Source of the DNA: Saposhnikovia divaricata
Lineage: Eukaryota > Streptophyta > Magnoliopsida > Apiales > Apiaceae
Length of the DNA: 64,000 bases
NCBI GenBank assembly: GCA_036435485.1
Contig: CM071595.1
Span: 105,454,580-105,518,579 of the forward strand
Direction of reading: 5' to 3'
The notes beneath the pieces were generated by a model. It had not been told where the DNA came from and searched no databases. It worked only from the letters and a program-made list of their open reading frames with translations. Every line of letters starts with the position of its first letter. The first letter of the stretch is position 1. Of the stretch, positions 43,044 to 55,464 are shown in pieces. The translations under genes and the position numbers were made by a program.

Positions 43044-44908
43044 TGTCTATCAGTATTCTAAATAGATCATGGGATATTGTTGTATGTTAGAAAAAGGGTA
43101 AATGCATGTTTGGTTCTGGTTGGTTTGATTTTGCTCATGAAGTTAATTTGGAAGATGGCGATACTTTGGTCCTATGTAGTTTAAAATCTTCTGATATGAA
43201 CAAAGTTAAGGCTTGCATCTTTAAAGGCAATTATGAGATTTTGGATGAAGATCAAGGTAATAAATTACTTAACTTCCTGTATACATCCTCTTTTGCAAAA
43301 ATTACACATGTACTATATTTATGTCTTACTCTCCATTAATATTTGTAATCAGATACGAAAGAATGGAACATATCTTTTTTCAAAGTTATAACAGATTCTT
43401 GTTTGGAAGTAGGAGTTCTGGTATGGTAACTTTTATACTTGAAATTTTAAAAATTTGGAAAACTGAAGTTGTGGTTATAACGCTTATATTTTGTTTTATG
43501 TGAATCAGGTTTTTACCAAAACTCATAAAGGAAAACTATCCTGATAAACTTATTCGCACTAAAAAAATTGAAATATATGGGAAAAGTTGGTTTATCTTTT
43601 ACAATTATATCGGTGGATATGTGACAAACCTAAAGCTTATGATGGATCATTTCAAGCTGAGGCAAAAGGAGACAGTGGTCTTTTCAATGGATAACAGTAA
43701 TGTAATGTATGGAAGGATCTACCAGGAGGATGGGAGAGAAATTGATTATGATGGTCGTTCAACTGGATCTTTAAATTCTACAAATTCGAAATGCTTTTGG
43801 GATTTTGATGATGCCTCGGAGTCAGGTATTATGATTTTAAATTTCTTTGGTTTCATATTATTATATTTGTTCTCATCCAAATTTGTATATGTAATAATTT
43901 TTAATCTTGGCAGACTATATAAATCAATTAGGAGGGCAAGATGTCCCGATGCAAATCATGAAAATCGGTGAAAGTTCGAACAGAGTATGTCATGATACTT
44001 GTGGATGCTAGTAACTAACTTGAATTTTTAAATTTTAAGTTGTTACCTTTCGAGAATGTGGATTAATATTATTTTTTCTTATTCCTTAGATAATTGCAAG
44101 TGATGTGAATCATCACAATGAATTAGGAGGCCAAGATGTCCCGATGCAAATCATGGAAATCGGTGAAAGTTCGAACAGAGAATGTCATAATACTTGTGGA
44201 TGCTAGTAGCTAATTTTTAATTTTAAATATTTAATTGATACAATCCGAGAAAGTGGATTAATCTTATTTTTCCTTTTCAATTAGATCATTCCAAGTGATG
44301 TGAAATATCCAGCGTTTATCATATGTTATAAACCTAAACAATCAGAAACGGGGAAAATGGTAATAAATTTCAAACTTATGTAGTATCAGAATTTGGTCTA
44401 TAATTTACAACTATTAAATCTCCTTGTAACTATGACAAAAAACTTGGTTTGTATTCCAGATAATACCAGAAACAATCTGCTGGACTTATGGAGATGATAT
44501 ACCTACTTCTGTGATAATACAATTGCCACATGGTCATGAATTTCATGCTAATTTCTTAAGTAAAGAACAATCATTTGGTAAAATGCTTCGTTTCTTAGGG
44601 GCTCTTAGAAAACGATTCGGTTCATTTTTTTTGTTCTTCTATAAGGGAAATGGAAATTTTTTGGCTAATGTATTAGATGAGGGTGCTTCAGAAATTGAGA
44701 CTACTGAAATTGCAAGGGTTCCAAATTCTAATCAAGGTTAGTTAATTGAATTTTGTCCTTCTATTTTGTATTAATAGAAGTATGATATATTTGTTAAAAT
44801 CGTAAAATGATGCTATCATATACATCTATGCAGACTACATTGGAGAGATTGGTCTGAAGTTTGTAACTTTTGTCATTGGTGCAGCATATGAATTCGGCGA
44901 AATTGTAA
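43044..44908 (+). pseudogene. Multi-B3-domain (REM-like) gene, 3' half
   Basis: Removing the element and one AAAGG restores the phase of exon 4, which continues VSISILNRSWDIVV, an in-frame TAG at 43088-43090, then GWFDFAHEVNLEDGDTLVLC: the second B3 domain. Exons at 43353-43425 and 43509-43825 give a third B3 (EWNISFFKVITDSCLEVGVL, then FLPKLIKENYPDK). Two near-identical small exons follow at 43914 and 44090. A fourth B3 starts with KYPAFIICYKPKQ (near 44305) and continues IIPETICW ... LPHGHEFHANFLS. The last exon (DYIGEIGLKFVTFVIGAAYE) ends at GTAAGT near 44906, and the chromovirus follows. The stop makes this a pseudogene unless exon 4 is skipped. Confidence 0.75.
43914..44290 (+). repeat. 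Tandem duplication of a B3-gene exon and intron, period 196 bp
   Basis: GGAGGGCAAGATGTCCCGAT and GGAGGCCAAGATGTCCCGAT start equivalent copies at 43931 and 44127. Both encode GQDVPMQIM[KE]IGESSNR. The following intron is also copied. The donor is GTATGT in copy one and GAATGT in copy two. Confidence 0.85.
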
Positions 44909-45066
44909 GTTTAATAATGTAAACATATTATAATTCCAAATACTATAGAGTATAGTATAATATGTTCTTGCGACAATTAATAAATAATAATTTGTAAATT
45001 AACATATCCAATTATAAAGTCCAACTATCTAAATTTTTTGAAAACAACATTCTTTTTGTATTTTTA
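44909..45066. other. Intron-like DNA between the B3 gene and the chromovirus
   Basis: AT-rich, non-coding, following a GTAAGT donor. The rest of the B3 gene, if any, would lie beyond the nested retroelements. Confidence 0.5.
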
Positions 45067-48000
45067 TATAACGACTTAGAATTTTTCACAATTTATTAAA
45101 TGCTTATTTAATTGATAAATGTGAAATTATGTGATTTAGGTGATGAGTATAATTTTGTGAAGTCAAGATATGTGTGAAACCATTTTTGTATGATTATATG
45201 ATGATTGGTATGTGTCGTATATGTTCGTGGAATTTTATTTATATTTTTGAAGCATTAAAAGTATTTTTAAAGTGCATATTTAATCTTTTAAAAATCATAT
45301 AAAATCATTGGAGTTGATTTAAATCATGAAATCTTTTGCATTAACATCTTTGTTATATTGTTAAATTATAAAAATTAGTGTGGATATTTAATTGTGTGTT
45401 TTGGTATTTTAAAATGATTTAAAAAGCATTATTACTTTTAAAGAGCCTTTATTTTGAAAATTCGTATAAAATTCATTTTTGAGTCAAATATTATTTTAAA
45501 AATATGGGGATGCTTCTAATTTCATGAACTTTATTTTAAAAATTTTTATAAAATATTTTCTCCCCTTTTCATATTTTATTTTGATTTAAAAGTGATTAAA
45601 AGAATTGTTTTTCAGTAAAGTAAATGGCAATTGTGAAATGACAGAAATGCCCCTGGTTTTGAGAAATAAGAGACACGGTCTCTTCCTCCTCCTTCGTTCT
45701 CTCAACTGTCAATCTCTCTCTGTTCGCTCTCTCTCTCTTTTCTCTCCCTCTCGATAACTTCTCTCTTCTATTATGATCGGTTTTCAGTCTTCTATCCTTT
45801 ACTGCTGTTGCATGTCGATTTTATGATGATAAATTAGAAACCCATTTCGGGTTTTGCCTTTTTCCGAATTGTTTAGTCGTGTTCTTGTAAGTTCGATTAT
45901 GTTTGATGTTGTTTGTGTGCTGGCAGAGGTTGTAGAAGGAAACCCATAGTATTTGGGGACCTCCGACTTCTACCACCGCCGGCCGTGAGCTCCGGTGAGC
46001 CGGCGGGAGGCGATGATGTTATGACTGAGCCTAATAAATCATTGATTTAATTGTTTTGGATGAACATAGATGCTGCATGTTTGATTTATAACTGCTATGT
46101 GAAATTTCCGAAGCTTTAATTGTTAAATTCGAAGCATATGTATCGTTAAATGCTTATTATGGGATCATTATTCTTATAAAATGATTTAGAGTATTAGATT
46201 AAATTTTCATATTGATATATAATGAATATTCAAAATTCATATGTGAGATTTTGTTCGAAATTATGTAATGATGCATATATGATTTTCTTGAATTATTGTA
46301 TTAATTCGAATTTTGAAGATTTATATGACTTGTTCGAATTTTAGTAATTATAAAGTAGTAACTAGAAATTTATTCATATGTGATTATGTGTTAAGTGATT
46401 TCCAATTAGCTTGTAAGGGAATTTTCGAATTTAATATGTATCAAAATTCGGATTTTAGATTAGAAAACATAAGTTGCATGATTTTGTGATTTATTGAGTA
46501 CAAATTAAGGTGATTATTGATGATTGTTAATGATTTCGAATCAAGTGGTAAATAGTATGATTATAAATCCATTGGGAAGTGTAGGTGGATCTTAAATCCA
46601 TCGTAGGAATTTGATTGTGAATTGGGGTCGGATATTTTCCGACGGGATAGTCCATTTTATAAAGGGGACTCTGTCCGATTTTCGTGGAATTTATAAATAG
46701 TAAAATGTAAACCAGTATAGCATGACTACTTATGAGTTAGGTTTATCTGCTAAGTGTATAGCTGATTTATATGAGATACATGTTCTATGTGCTATGTGAT
46801 TTCTTAAGTACGAGTCCATCTGATAAATATATCAGGTACGTATGTTATATGATAGTATTAATGCGTTATAAGAATCGTTTGGGTAGATTAGGATTAGAAG
46901 ATTTAGAAGTATAGTATTCTAAAGTAGTGATATGGCTTATGTAGATTAGAAGGACGTAGGACCTAGCGATAAAGGAAGGCTAAGGTCGAGTACCAGTGAC
47001 TGAGCTGTTAGCTATTGCATGCTACCGGAGGCAAGTAACTCTGTCTTTTCTTGAAGTTTACATTCCTGAACTGATATGTCCTGTTGATTCAAGCATGCCT
47101 ATCTTATACCATGTTAATCATAAATTTTGCTTAACCTATCTATTCATACAACCAGAATTCTGTTCACGACTGTTTCATAAACTGTAAACCCTAAATTAGC
47201 ATAATTCTTTTTAATTGCTTCTTAACCATATATGTCCTACAGCTTGCCATAATCATGTCATATTGACTGACCGATAAACCAATGTTCTACTTGACCAATG
47301 TCCGTGTCCAGTTTAACCTATGTTGACCCTAAAACACATAAACTTCTTCATGAGCTAAACACTGATCCAAGAACTTAATTGCCTTAAATATTATACCTTA
47401 AACTTGAAATCTGATCAATTACCTTGATGCCTTTGAGTCTACATCTTTTTGATTCAGACTTGTATCCTTATTTCATTGATGTTAGAAAACTTAGTCAAAC
47501 CCTTTGACTTTTATCATTGCAAATAAAAATGAGTTATTTTCTTGAAATACTTTGAAGTTACTTAGACTAGACTGATTTGTTATCAGAGAGTCGAAGGTAC
47601 CTCGAAGTAAAGGTTTTCGAAAAGATTAAGTATTAAAATGTTTTATAAAGTTAAAAAGAGTTTTTTCAAAGCTTAATGTTTTAAAATGAGATTTTTAATA
47701 AAAATGTTAGGAACTCCGTCTAAATGGTTTCCACGGATTCCTGACGATTGGAGAGACGGGGCGAACGGGTAATGCTGGTTCCGTCGGTTTGAGTATGTAT
47801 TAGTGTAGTTCTGGTCTGTCCAGTTCGACACCTTTATAGGCCAATGTGTTGCCTCTTAGGAACCCAAGCTGTCCTAATGAAAGAAAATGATGGCCAGAGG
47901 GACTTTGTGTCCGGTATGGGGACTTTATGGGATGATCACCCGTATTGTCTGTTATGAAGTAAAAACCTCCAATCAGTTTTCTTAAAGTGATGATTACTTT

Positions 48001-48634
48001 TAATTTACCATGAAATGAAATTGGTTTACCGATTTAAATGTCAATTACTTCACACAATTTTGAAATATCTATTGCTATCCTGATTATCAGTTAATATCCT
48101 GTCATTATTAAATACCAGTATTGCTTATACTGCTTTCAGCATATTTATGTCATATTTTGAATTACTGTCATCTTCTGCGATACCCTGTTATACTGTTTTC
48201 AGTTGAGATCTTTAGTTACTTGCTGAGTGTTGGCTCATTATTATTTTGTCTTACCCTTTTGACAGTAATCTAAGAATCATGGTTCGTATAATCCAAACCG
48301 CAAGGAAGCGCACTTACCGTGGCCCTGAGTTGGTTCGTTTTGAGATAGCTCCCGAGGTAGATGCAATAACAGCTCAGTGAGGAGATCTTTAGTTAGTTGA
48401 GAGATCTAGCAGTGGAACGTTTGAGGTTTGTAATAATATATTTTGAATTCAGCTTTGTAATAATAATTAGTTAGACGATGGCTTGCTTGTTTCATACCAT
48501 TACCTGTGAAAGATCTTGGATAGTAGTGTTGGGGCCAGTCAGCATGTTATATTTATATTATATTTTAGGTTGTTTGTATCTAGATGTGTGTCAGTGACCT
48601 TCCGATCTAGGCCCCGGGTCGGGAGGGCGTCACA
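45067..48634 (+). repeat. 5' LTR of the chromovirus, ~3.6 kb
   Basis: The end GGGCGTCACA at 48634 is certain, because the primer site follows. The start is inferred at TATAACGAC (45067), a decayed form of the TGTGACG expected from the inverted end. A CT-rich run lies at 45712-45755 and a GC-rich patch near 45975-46010. The block TTACTTGCTGAGTGTTGGCTC lies near 48215. Confidence 0.65.
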
Positions 48635-48637
48635 GGT

Positions 48638-48655
48638 TGGTATCAGAGCTACGGG
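48638..48655 (+). other. Primer-binding site of the chromovirus
   Basis: TGGTATCAGAGCTACGGG, three bases after the LTR; the initiator-Met tRNA type. Confidence 0.85.
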
Positions 48656-48844
48656 TTTTGGTCACTGAAACAGGCCAGGAATTTAGGATAACTAATAAAA
48701 GAAGTAGATACAATTAGGATTTAAGAGTGATAGATGTAGGGAGTGATTATAGGTTTAGGTTTTCCCTTCGCGATAGATTACTAGGACTAACATAACTTAA
48801 CTCGTTTATATTCTGCGTGTATATATATATTATTACTACAGGAG

Positions 48845-49432
48845 ATGGAGTTGGACGATGATGCCCCGTTACTTCCCGATACTGATAGCTCATCCGAGGA
48901 GTCCAATCCTTCGGAGATTATGTCTGATGCCGATGCTGAGGTTGAGTCTGATGTGCCAGTATCCGAGTCTGAGGTTGAGAGTACCACGACCCATGCCGAC
49001 ATTCCTGTCCCTACCACTGAGTCTGCACCTGTGTCTGAGCCTATTACTGATACCGTGCCTGTTCCTGTCCCAGTACCAGTCGTGACCCCTTTCGTCACCG
49101 AGCACGGCGAGTCCTCTATCGGAACTTTTTTAGTTCCCGAGCCATTACCTGAGCCTACCTTCGAGGATATGGTTCTCAAGTGCAAGAGTCTAGCAGGTCA
49201 GAATGCAGAGTTAAAGGAACTTATTGAGAAGATGAAAGTGGAGGCGCAGCTTCGAGTAGATTTAACTACTATTGATTGGAGGGGACGTATCAGGATGTTG
49301 GAGGATGATGTTAGGCACCGTTTACACCGGAACCCTATTACACATGATGTACTAGCCGAGGCTCGTAGACTTTCGAGTGTGATTTGCTGGACGTTGTGTG
49401 AGCTTCACGAGACCCGAGATTCCCGTGATTAG
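48845..49432 (+). CDS. Extra ORF upstream of chromovirus gag, 195 aa, unknown function
   Basis: ATG 48845 opens an intact frame on the same strand as gag, between the primer site and gag. The first ~110 residues are acidic and rich in D, E, S, P, T and V (MELDDDAPLLPDTDSSSEES, later TDTVPVPVPVPVV). Residues ~120-195 are helical and charged (MVLKCKSLAGQNAELKELIE, then RGRIRMLEDDVRHRLHR), likely a coiled coil. I see no enzyme motif, signal peptide or membrane segment. It is unbroken while gag and pol next to it carry stops and shifts. Chromoviruses normally start with gag here, so this ORF is additional. Function unknown. Confidence 0.65.
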   Translation: MELDDDAPLLPDTDSSSEESNPSEIMSDADAEVESDVPVSESEVESTTTHADIPVPTTESAPVSEPITDTVPVPVPVPVVTPFVTEHGESSIGTFLVPEPLPEPTFEDMVLKCKSLAGQNAELKELIEKMKVEAQLRVDLTTIDWRGRIRMLEDDVRHRLHRNPITHDVLAEARRLSSVICWTLCELHETRDSRD

Positions 49433-49889
49433 ACTGCTGCTGTGGAAATGGTTGTGAGTGGGACGTTTGGTAGAGCCCACTAGTTTTAGTTATGAGTACT
49501 ACTAGTATAGGATGTTTTCCTAGTTTTCCTAGTGCTAGTAGACGGATTGTTGTTGTTTAGTTTGTTCATTTATGTTCTGTTGTAAAAGGGTTAGTATACC
49601 CCTAACTTTGATGTTGTTTGATCATTTTCGTCGTTGGCGACGTATGCATATTTTGTATATCCCTGTGTTCACTACTTTACTTATCACTTTTACATACTGT
49701 ATTTACATACCGTATTTCCATAACTTATTGACCTATTCATATAAACCCTTTTGCATAACTTATAACTGTACCCATATCATACTGATTTATTGGAACCGAT
49801 CGCCTATTGGTACCAGACGGAGGAACCCTATTTCTTTTGAATATATACCTACTTGTTGTTTACCAACTGTTTACCTTCTTATCAGAAAG

Positions 49890-50950
49890 ATGCCTCCCAA
49901 AAGAACCCGTCAAGCTACCAACAATGATAACCAAGACCAACAAAATCAAGATAACCCTACCATGGCCCAGATGTTCCAATTACTTCAACAACAAATAGCT
50001 GCTTTTGTTCAACACCAACAGCACCAAGCTGCCCAACCTGATACAACTTTTAAATCTTTTCAAGCTGTTCACCCACCTGAATTTAAAGGTACCTTGAACC
50101 CTGTTGAAGCTAAGTCTTGGTTGATGGATATCAAGAAGTCTTTCACATTAGTTAGGGTCGATGAGGTTCAGAAGGTGGAGTTTTCCAGTTTTTTATTTGA
50201 GAGCGGAAGCGAATTTTTGGTGGGAGTCTGTTAAGGCCGTAGAAGGAAATGCGATTACGTGGCCAAGACTCGTAGAATTGTTTAATGAAAAATATCTACC
50301 AGGTTATTTAGAAGACCAGTTGGAGATTCAGTTTATGGAGTTGAAACAAGAAGGAATGACTATCGCGGAGTATGAAGCCAAGTTACTGAGTTATCTAGGT
50401 TTGCACCCCAATTTGTAGGAAACAAAGCTAGCAATGATAAGAAATTTCAGCATGGATTAAAGCCCTGGTTAAGGAGTAGAGTTGCTGCGTTTTTGTTAAG
50501 AACCTATTCTGCTGTTGTTCAGAAGGCGATGATTATAAAAGGGGAAAGTGATTTGAACCAGAAGGAGAAAGCTGGTAAAAAGAAAAAGTTTGAGAAAGTA
50601 GAGAAGAGCCAAGAGACATAAGGTCAGAGGAGTTTTCCAAACAGAGGAAGGTTTGGAAATCGATTAGGAGGACAGAGAAATTTTCAGAAGTTTGGAGGTG
50701 GTAACGGAGGACAAGACCGTAGACCCCAAGGAGTAAACCCTCAGGCTATAACAAGACCCGTACTACCAGACTGCAAGATTTGTGGGAAAAAGCACCCGGG
50801 TATCTGTAATAAGCCTAATATAGTTTGCTAGAAGTGTGGGAAGAAAGGACATTACGCTCAGGAATGTTCAGAAGTGAAGCCAATAGGATTAACTTGTTAT
50901 AAGTGTGGCAAGATTGGTCATATTGCTAAGAACTGTAAGGAGCCTATCCA
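49890..50950 (+). pseudogene. Chromovirus gag, broken
   Basis: The start is MPPKRTRQATNNDNQ at 49890. The capsid domain reads FQAVHPPEFKGTLNPVEAKS, then, after a one-base shift near 50200, RAEANFWWESVKA and ITWPRLVELFNEKYLP. A stop near 50416 and others follow. The nucleocapsid end has a CKICGKKHPGIC motif and a CCHC knuckle whose second residue is a TAG stop (50829-50831). A complete knuckle, CYKCGKIGHIAKNC, follows at 50893-50937. Confidence 0.85.
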
Positions 50951-50999
50951 GACTGCTAATGTTTTGAGGATCACCGCACCACCAGCACCGCGACAAGTG

Positions 51000-52360
51000 C
51001 CGTATCAAGCACCTCAGCCCAGAGCCCGTACTTTTAATATGTTTGTCAAAGAAGCTGTTAATAATGCCAATGTGGTTGCAGGTACGCTTCCTGTCAACTC
51101 TTTTGAAGCTAAAGTTTTAATTGATTCTGGAGCAACTAGATCCTTTATGTCTGAAAGATTTCTTGATAAATTGCGCTGTGAGATTCGTCCATTAGAAAAG
51201 GCATTAGTAGTAGAAGTTGCTAATCAGGATAAAATTTCTGTAGACTGGGAGTGTCCTAACTATAATATTGAGATTGGAGGATTTCTTTTCTACGTGGATT
51301 TATTACCTTTTAAGTTGGGAGTTTGATGTTATTTTAGGAATGGATTGGTTGTCCGCGTGTGATGCGCAGATTGAGTATAAGATGAAGCAAGTTAAGTTGC
51401 ATACTGAAGATGGTAATGAAGTAATATTTCAAGGACAGAAGCAAGATAAGAAATTTCTAACGTTTATGCAAGCGAAGAGATTGTTGAATCAATGATGTGA
51501 AGCTTATTTAGCGCATGTAGTTGATACAGAGAAACATGCCCCTAGGATGGAAGATATTCCAGTTTTCCGATGTTTTTCCCGACGAATTGCCCAGATTACC
51601 TCCAGACAGAGAGATTGAATTCCTGATTGATTTGGCACCAGGAACTGAACCCGTATCCAAAGCACCGTACCGAATGGCACCTGCTGAGATGAAGGAGTTA
51701 GTACTCAATTGCAAGATTTATTAGATAAAGAAGTTAGAAGGCCGAGTGTATCCCCGTTGGGAGCGCCAGTGTTATTTGTCAAAAAGAAGGATGGAAGCAT
51801 GAGGTTGTGTATTGATTATAGAGAACTCAATAAATTGACTATCAAGAATAAGTATCCATTGCCAAGGATTGATGATTTGTTTGACCAACTGAAGGATGCT
51901 GCTTACTTTTCTAAGATCGATTTGAGATCAGGTTATCATCAATAGAAGATCAAGCTAGAAGATATTCCAAAGACTGCATTTCGCACGAGATATGGACATT
52001 ATAAGTTTTTAGTGATGGCTTTCGGATTGATGAATGCGCTAGTTGTGTTTATGGATTTAATGAATAGAGTGTTCAAGAGATATTTGGATAAGTTCATAAT
52101 TGTATTTATTGATGACATCCTTATATACTCGAGAAACCCTGAAGAGCATGCCGAGCATTTGAGAATCGAATTAGAGACCTTAAGGAAGGACAGATTATAT
52201 ACCAAGTTTTCTAAGTGTGAGTTTTTGGTTGCAAGAAGTGCAATTTTTAGGTCATGTGATTAGTAAATAAGGAATTCGAGTGGATCCTGCTAAGATTGAA
52301 GATGTGGTGAGTTGGAGTAGACCAAGAACTCCTACTGAGGTGAGAAGTTTTCTAGGATTG
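51000..52360 (+). pseudogene. Chromovirus protease and reverse transcriptase, truncated
   Basis: The protease active site VLIDSGATRSFMS is kept (51114-51152), as is the FDVILGMDWLSACDA segment. RT begins FSDVFPDELPRLPPDREIEF and contains VKKKDGSMRLCIDYRELN, YPLPRIDDLFDQL, FSKIDLRSGYHQ, the catalytic FIDDILIYS (52105-52130) and YTKFSKCEF. Frame changes near 51310, 51720 and 52230 and stops at 51493 and 51943 disable it. The match ends in RSFLGL at 52360, joined directly to LTR sequence. Confidence 0.88.
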
Positions 52361-53234
52361 AAACTGTAAACCCTAAAATAGCATAATTCTTTTTAATTGC
52401 TTCTTGACCATATATGTCCTACAGCTTGCTATAATCATGTCATATTGACAGACCGATAAACCAGTGTTCTACTTGACCAATGTCCGTGTCCAGTTTAACC
52501 TATGTTGACCCTAAAACACATAAACTTCTTCATGAGCTAAACACTGATCCAAGAACTTAATTGCCTTTAATATTATACCTTAAACTTGAAATCTGATCAA
52601 TTACCTTGATGCCTTTGAGTCTACATCTTTTTGATTCAGACTTGTATCCCTATTTCATTGATGTCAGAAAACTTAGTCAAACCCTTTGACTTTTATCATT
52701 GCAAATCAAAATGAGTTATTTTCTCGAAATACTTTGATGTTACTTAGACTGGGCTTATTTGTTATCAGAGAGTCTAAGGTACCTCGAAGTAAAGGTTCTC
52801 GAAAAGATTAAGTATTAAAATGTTTTATAAAGTTAAAAAGAGATTTTGCAAAGCTTAATGTTTTAAAATGAGATTTTTAGTAAAAATGTTAGGAACTCCG
52901 TCTAAATAGTTTCCACAGATTCCTGACGATTAGAGAGACGGGGCGAACGGGTAATGCTGGTTCTGTCAGTTTGAGTATGTATTAGTGTAGTTCTGGTCTG
53001 TCCAATTCGACACCTTTATAGGCCAATGTGTTGTCTCTTGGGAACCCAAGCTATCCTAATGAAAGGAAATGATGGCGAGAGGGACTTTGTGTCCGGTATG
53101 GGGACTTTATGGGCTGATCACCCGTATTGTCTGTTATGAAGTAAAAACCTCCAATCAGTTTTCTTAAAGAGATGATTACTTTTAATTTACCATGAAATGA
53201 AATTGGTTTACCGATTGAAATGTCAATTACTTCA
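52361..53234 (+). repeat. Partial 3' LTR of the chromovirus
   Basis: It is 874 bp, equal in length to 47179-48052 and about 96% identical. Its left end is fused to RT and its right end is interrupted by TGTAACACCCC of the next element. Confidence 0.9.
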
Positions 53235-54689
53235 TGTAACACCCCTAGATCCGGGATCCGGGATTCTGTCGTTACGGTCTCCAATTCTGTCAACGATACT
53301 TGAACTTACTTCAACATAAAATAAATTACATCTTTATGACCCAACACAACAATATAAAACACACCCGTTATAGTCCCAAAGATGAAATCAGAGTAACAAT
53401 CAAATTTTATTAATCACATTATGAGTTCTTACAATCAAAAAGAATTTCAATATGAATACATACTCTTTGCCATCCATTTACATAAGTCATACCAGCCCAT
53501 AAACTTGGTACTGAAAGAATGAATATATCCTACCAATAGCTTCTTCTTCAGCTCTGGTAGTCTCATTGTCCTCGTTAGCGTCGAGTGCGCCTTGTGCGAG
53601 TCATCGGGTCTAGCTGTTGTTGTGATATAATAATAAAGCAAGGGTGAGCAATAGCCAACCAACAATAATGTATAACTGAAAGATAATATATAACAGTTCA
53701 AAAGTATCTTTCAAACCATATGCCATGCATTTACGGAAATGATGCCAGTATAACATGAACGATGAAGTTACAAGGTAACTCAAAATGCATATATAGGTGG
53801 GAATATCTGCTATGTCAAAGATGAGCCAGATATTATCATTTATCATAAAAAAGGAACTTGCAGGAAAATATTGCAATTCCAACAATGATAATGTTGCAGA
53901 AAATAAATGAATTTAAATGATGAACTTTTACTGGAGTATTCACCGTGCCCACTGTTCCAAACCTTACGATGATCAGTCGCAGATTGTACAGCTCAATTTA
54001 GATTTAGTACCGGTAGAAGGAAGAGCTGACGGATTTACTTGTCTACCGCCCTGTTAGATCTCCCCGGCCAACGGTTTGGCCAATTGGGATGGACCGGTGC
54101 TACTCGGCCTCTTACACGACTCCAAGTTCAAAAAGAAGTTCTTGACTATGAACGTAAAGTTCGTCCCCCTTTCCCCAAGTATGATACTTCTTGATAAGAC
54201 TCCACAAAGTAGTCGTATCTAGTTGGAAAGGAAAATTCAACATCATATCTCTCAAGCTGCTGCTTGTTAGAGGATACCATCTTGTTCCAATATAATGATG
54301 ATAAGGTTACTCAAAGATTCAATTGATAAACAGCAACCAAGTTGCGAGTGAAACGAATAGTTTTACAAGATTTATGACCGGGAAGTCAACAAGATAAATA
54401 ACATTGCTCAAGTAGGTTCCCCTATAATATGGAAGTTTGAACGAGCATTTAAATCCTTTTAAGATAGATTTAAATGAAAAATAAAGAGTTTGGAACCTTT
54501 CCTTGATAAAATAGTCATAAAAAGACTCCGAATAATATAAATCATTTTAAAAAGAATTTAAAAGAATTAAATAAATATTCCAAGAATATTTATTAACTCA
54601 ATAATAGTTACGGAATATTATTAAATCATAATATTGCTCGTAAGTAATCCTCGAATAAATATATAGAATTATTTACTTAATAAATCCCT

Positions 54690-55080
54690 CCTTAAATGAA
54701 TATTCAAAAATAATATTCATTAAATAATTAAGCTCCAATAATTATTTAAAATAATATTCAATAAATAAGTCAAACCTTAAATGAATATTTGAAATTAATA
54801 TTCATTTAATAAATAATCTTCTAAATGAATATCCAAATAATACTCATTTAGTAATCAAAACTTTAAAGAAATAATCGAAATAATATTCCTTAAGTAAATA
54901 GAACTTCCAATGAATATTTTAAAAATAATATTCATCAAGTACATAAAACCTTAAATGAATATTCGAAAGTAATATTCATTTAATAAATAACATTCTAATG
55001 AATATCAAAATAATATTCATTAAATAATCAACTCTAAATGAATATTCGAAACTAACATTCATTTAATATCTCTCGACTGA
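54690..55080. repeat. Array of ~50-bp AT-rich palindromic units
   Basis: About nine units follow the pattern AATGAATATT-spacer-AATAATATTCATT, each an imperfect inverted repeat, separated by 15-25 bp of variable filler. Confidence 0.85.
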
Positions 55081-55416
55081 GATAATACTCGAATAACATT
55101 CCTCGAAATATTTCCAAGTAATTGATACTTTATGGAAATATAAATAACGTTTAATAATAACATTCCTTAAGATAAATAATAATCTGCCGCTGGAATCCCT
55201 CTGGGTTTCCACGACTATCTATATCTCAAAATACCGACTCCCGGTCCATATTTAAAAATGAATATCATATGCCCATCGCTAAGGGTCTTATCAAAACAAT
55301 CCGGCTTATAACTGATAATTCGTATCTAGTCTATAACCAATATCAATTCAGGGAACAGGTATCATAATATAATTTGACAATAGGCATGCATGCTATGGCA
55401 TATGTAAAATGGCAAT

Positions 55417-55418
<2 letters not shown>

Positions 55419-55462
<44 letters not shown>
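55419..55462. repeat. (TA)n microsatellite
   Basis: About 21 TA units inside the 4.5-kb LTR. Confidence 0.95.

Positions 55463-55464
<2 letters not shown>

Larger units (their letters stand above)
45067..53234 (+). mobile_element. Chromovirus (Tekay/Del-like) Ty3 element, decayed and 3'-truncated
   Basis: The order is LTR, primer site TGGTATCAGAGC, extra ORF, gag with zinc knuckles, protease, RT, then a partial LTR. The RT match ends at FLGL at 52360; RNase H, integrase and chromodomain are missing. The next 874 bp (52361-53234) repeat 47179-48052 of the 5' LTR with about 33 differences (~3.8%). The second LTR therefore lacks both ends: the left by deletion, the right because another element follows at 53235. 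The Met-type primer site and the gag-pol style fit plant chromoviruses. Confidence 0.85.

Noticed and set aside
48787..49185. 132-aa minus-strand frame rich in Gly, Ser and Thr
   Set aside because: It mirrors the Pro/Val/Asp-rich repeats of the extra ORF at 48845 and has no independent support.
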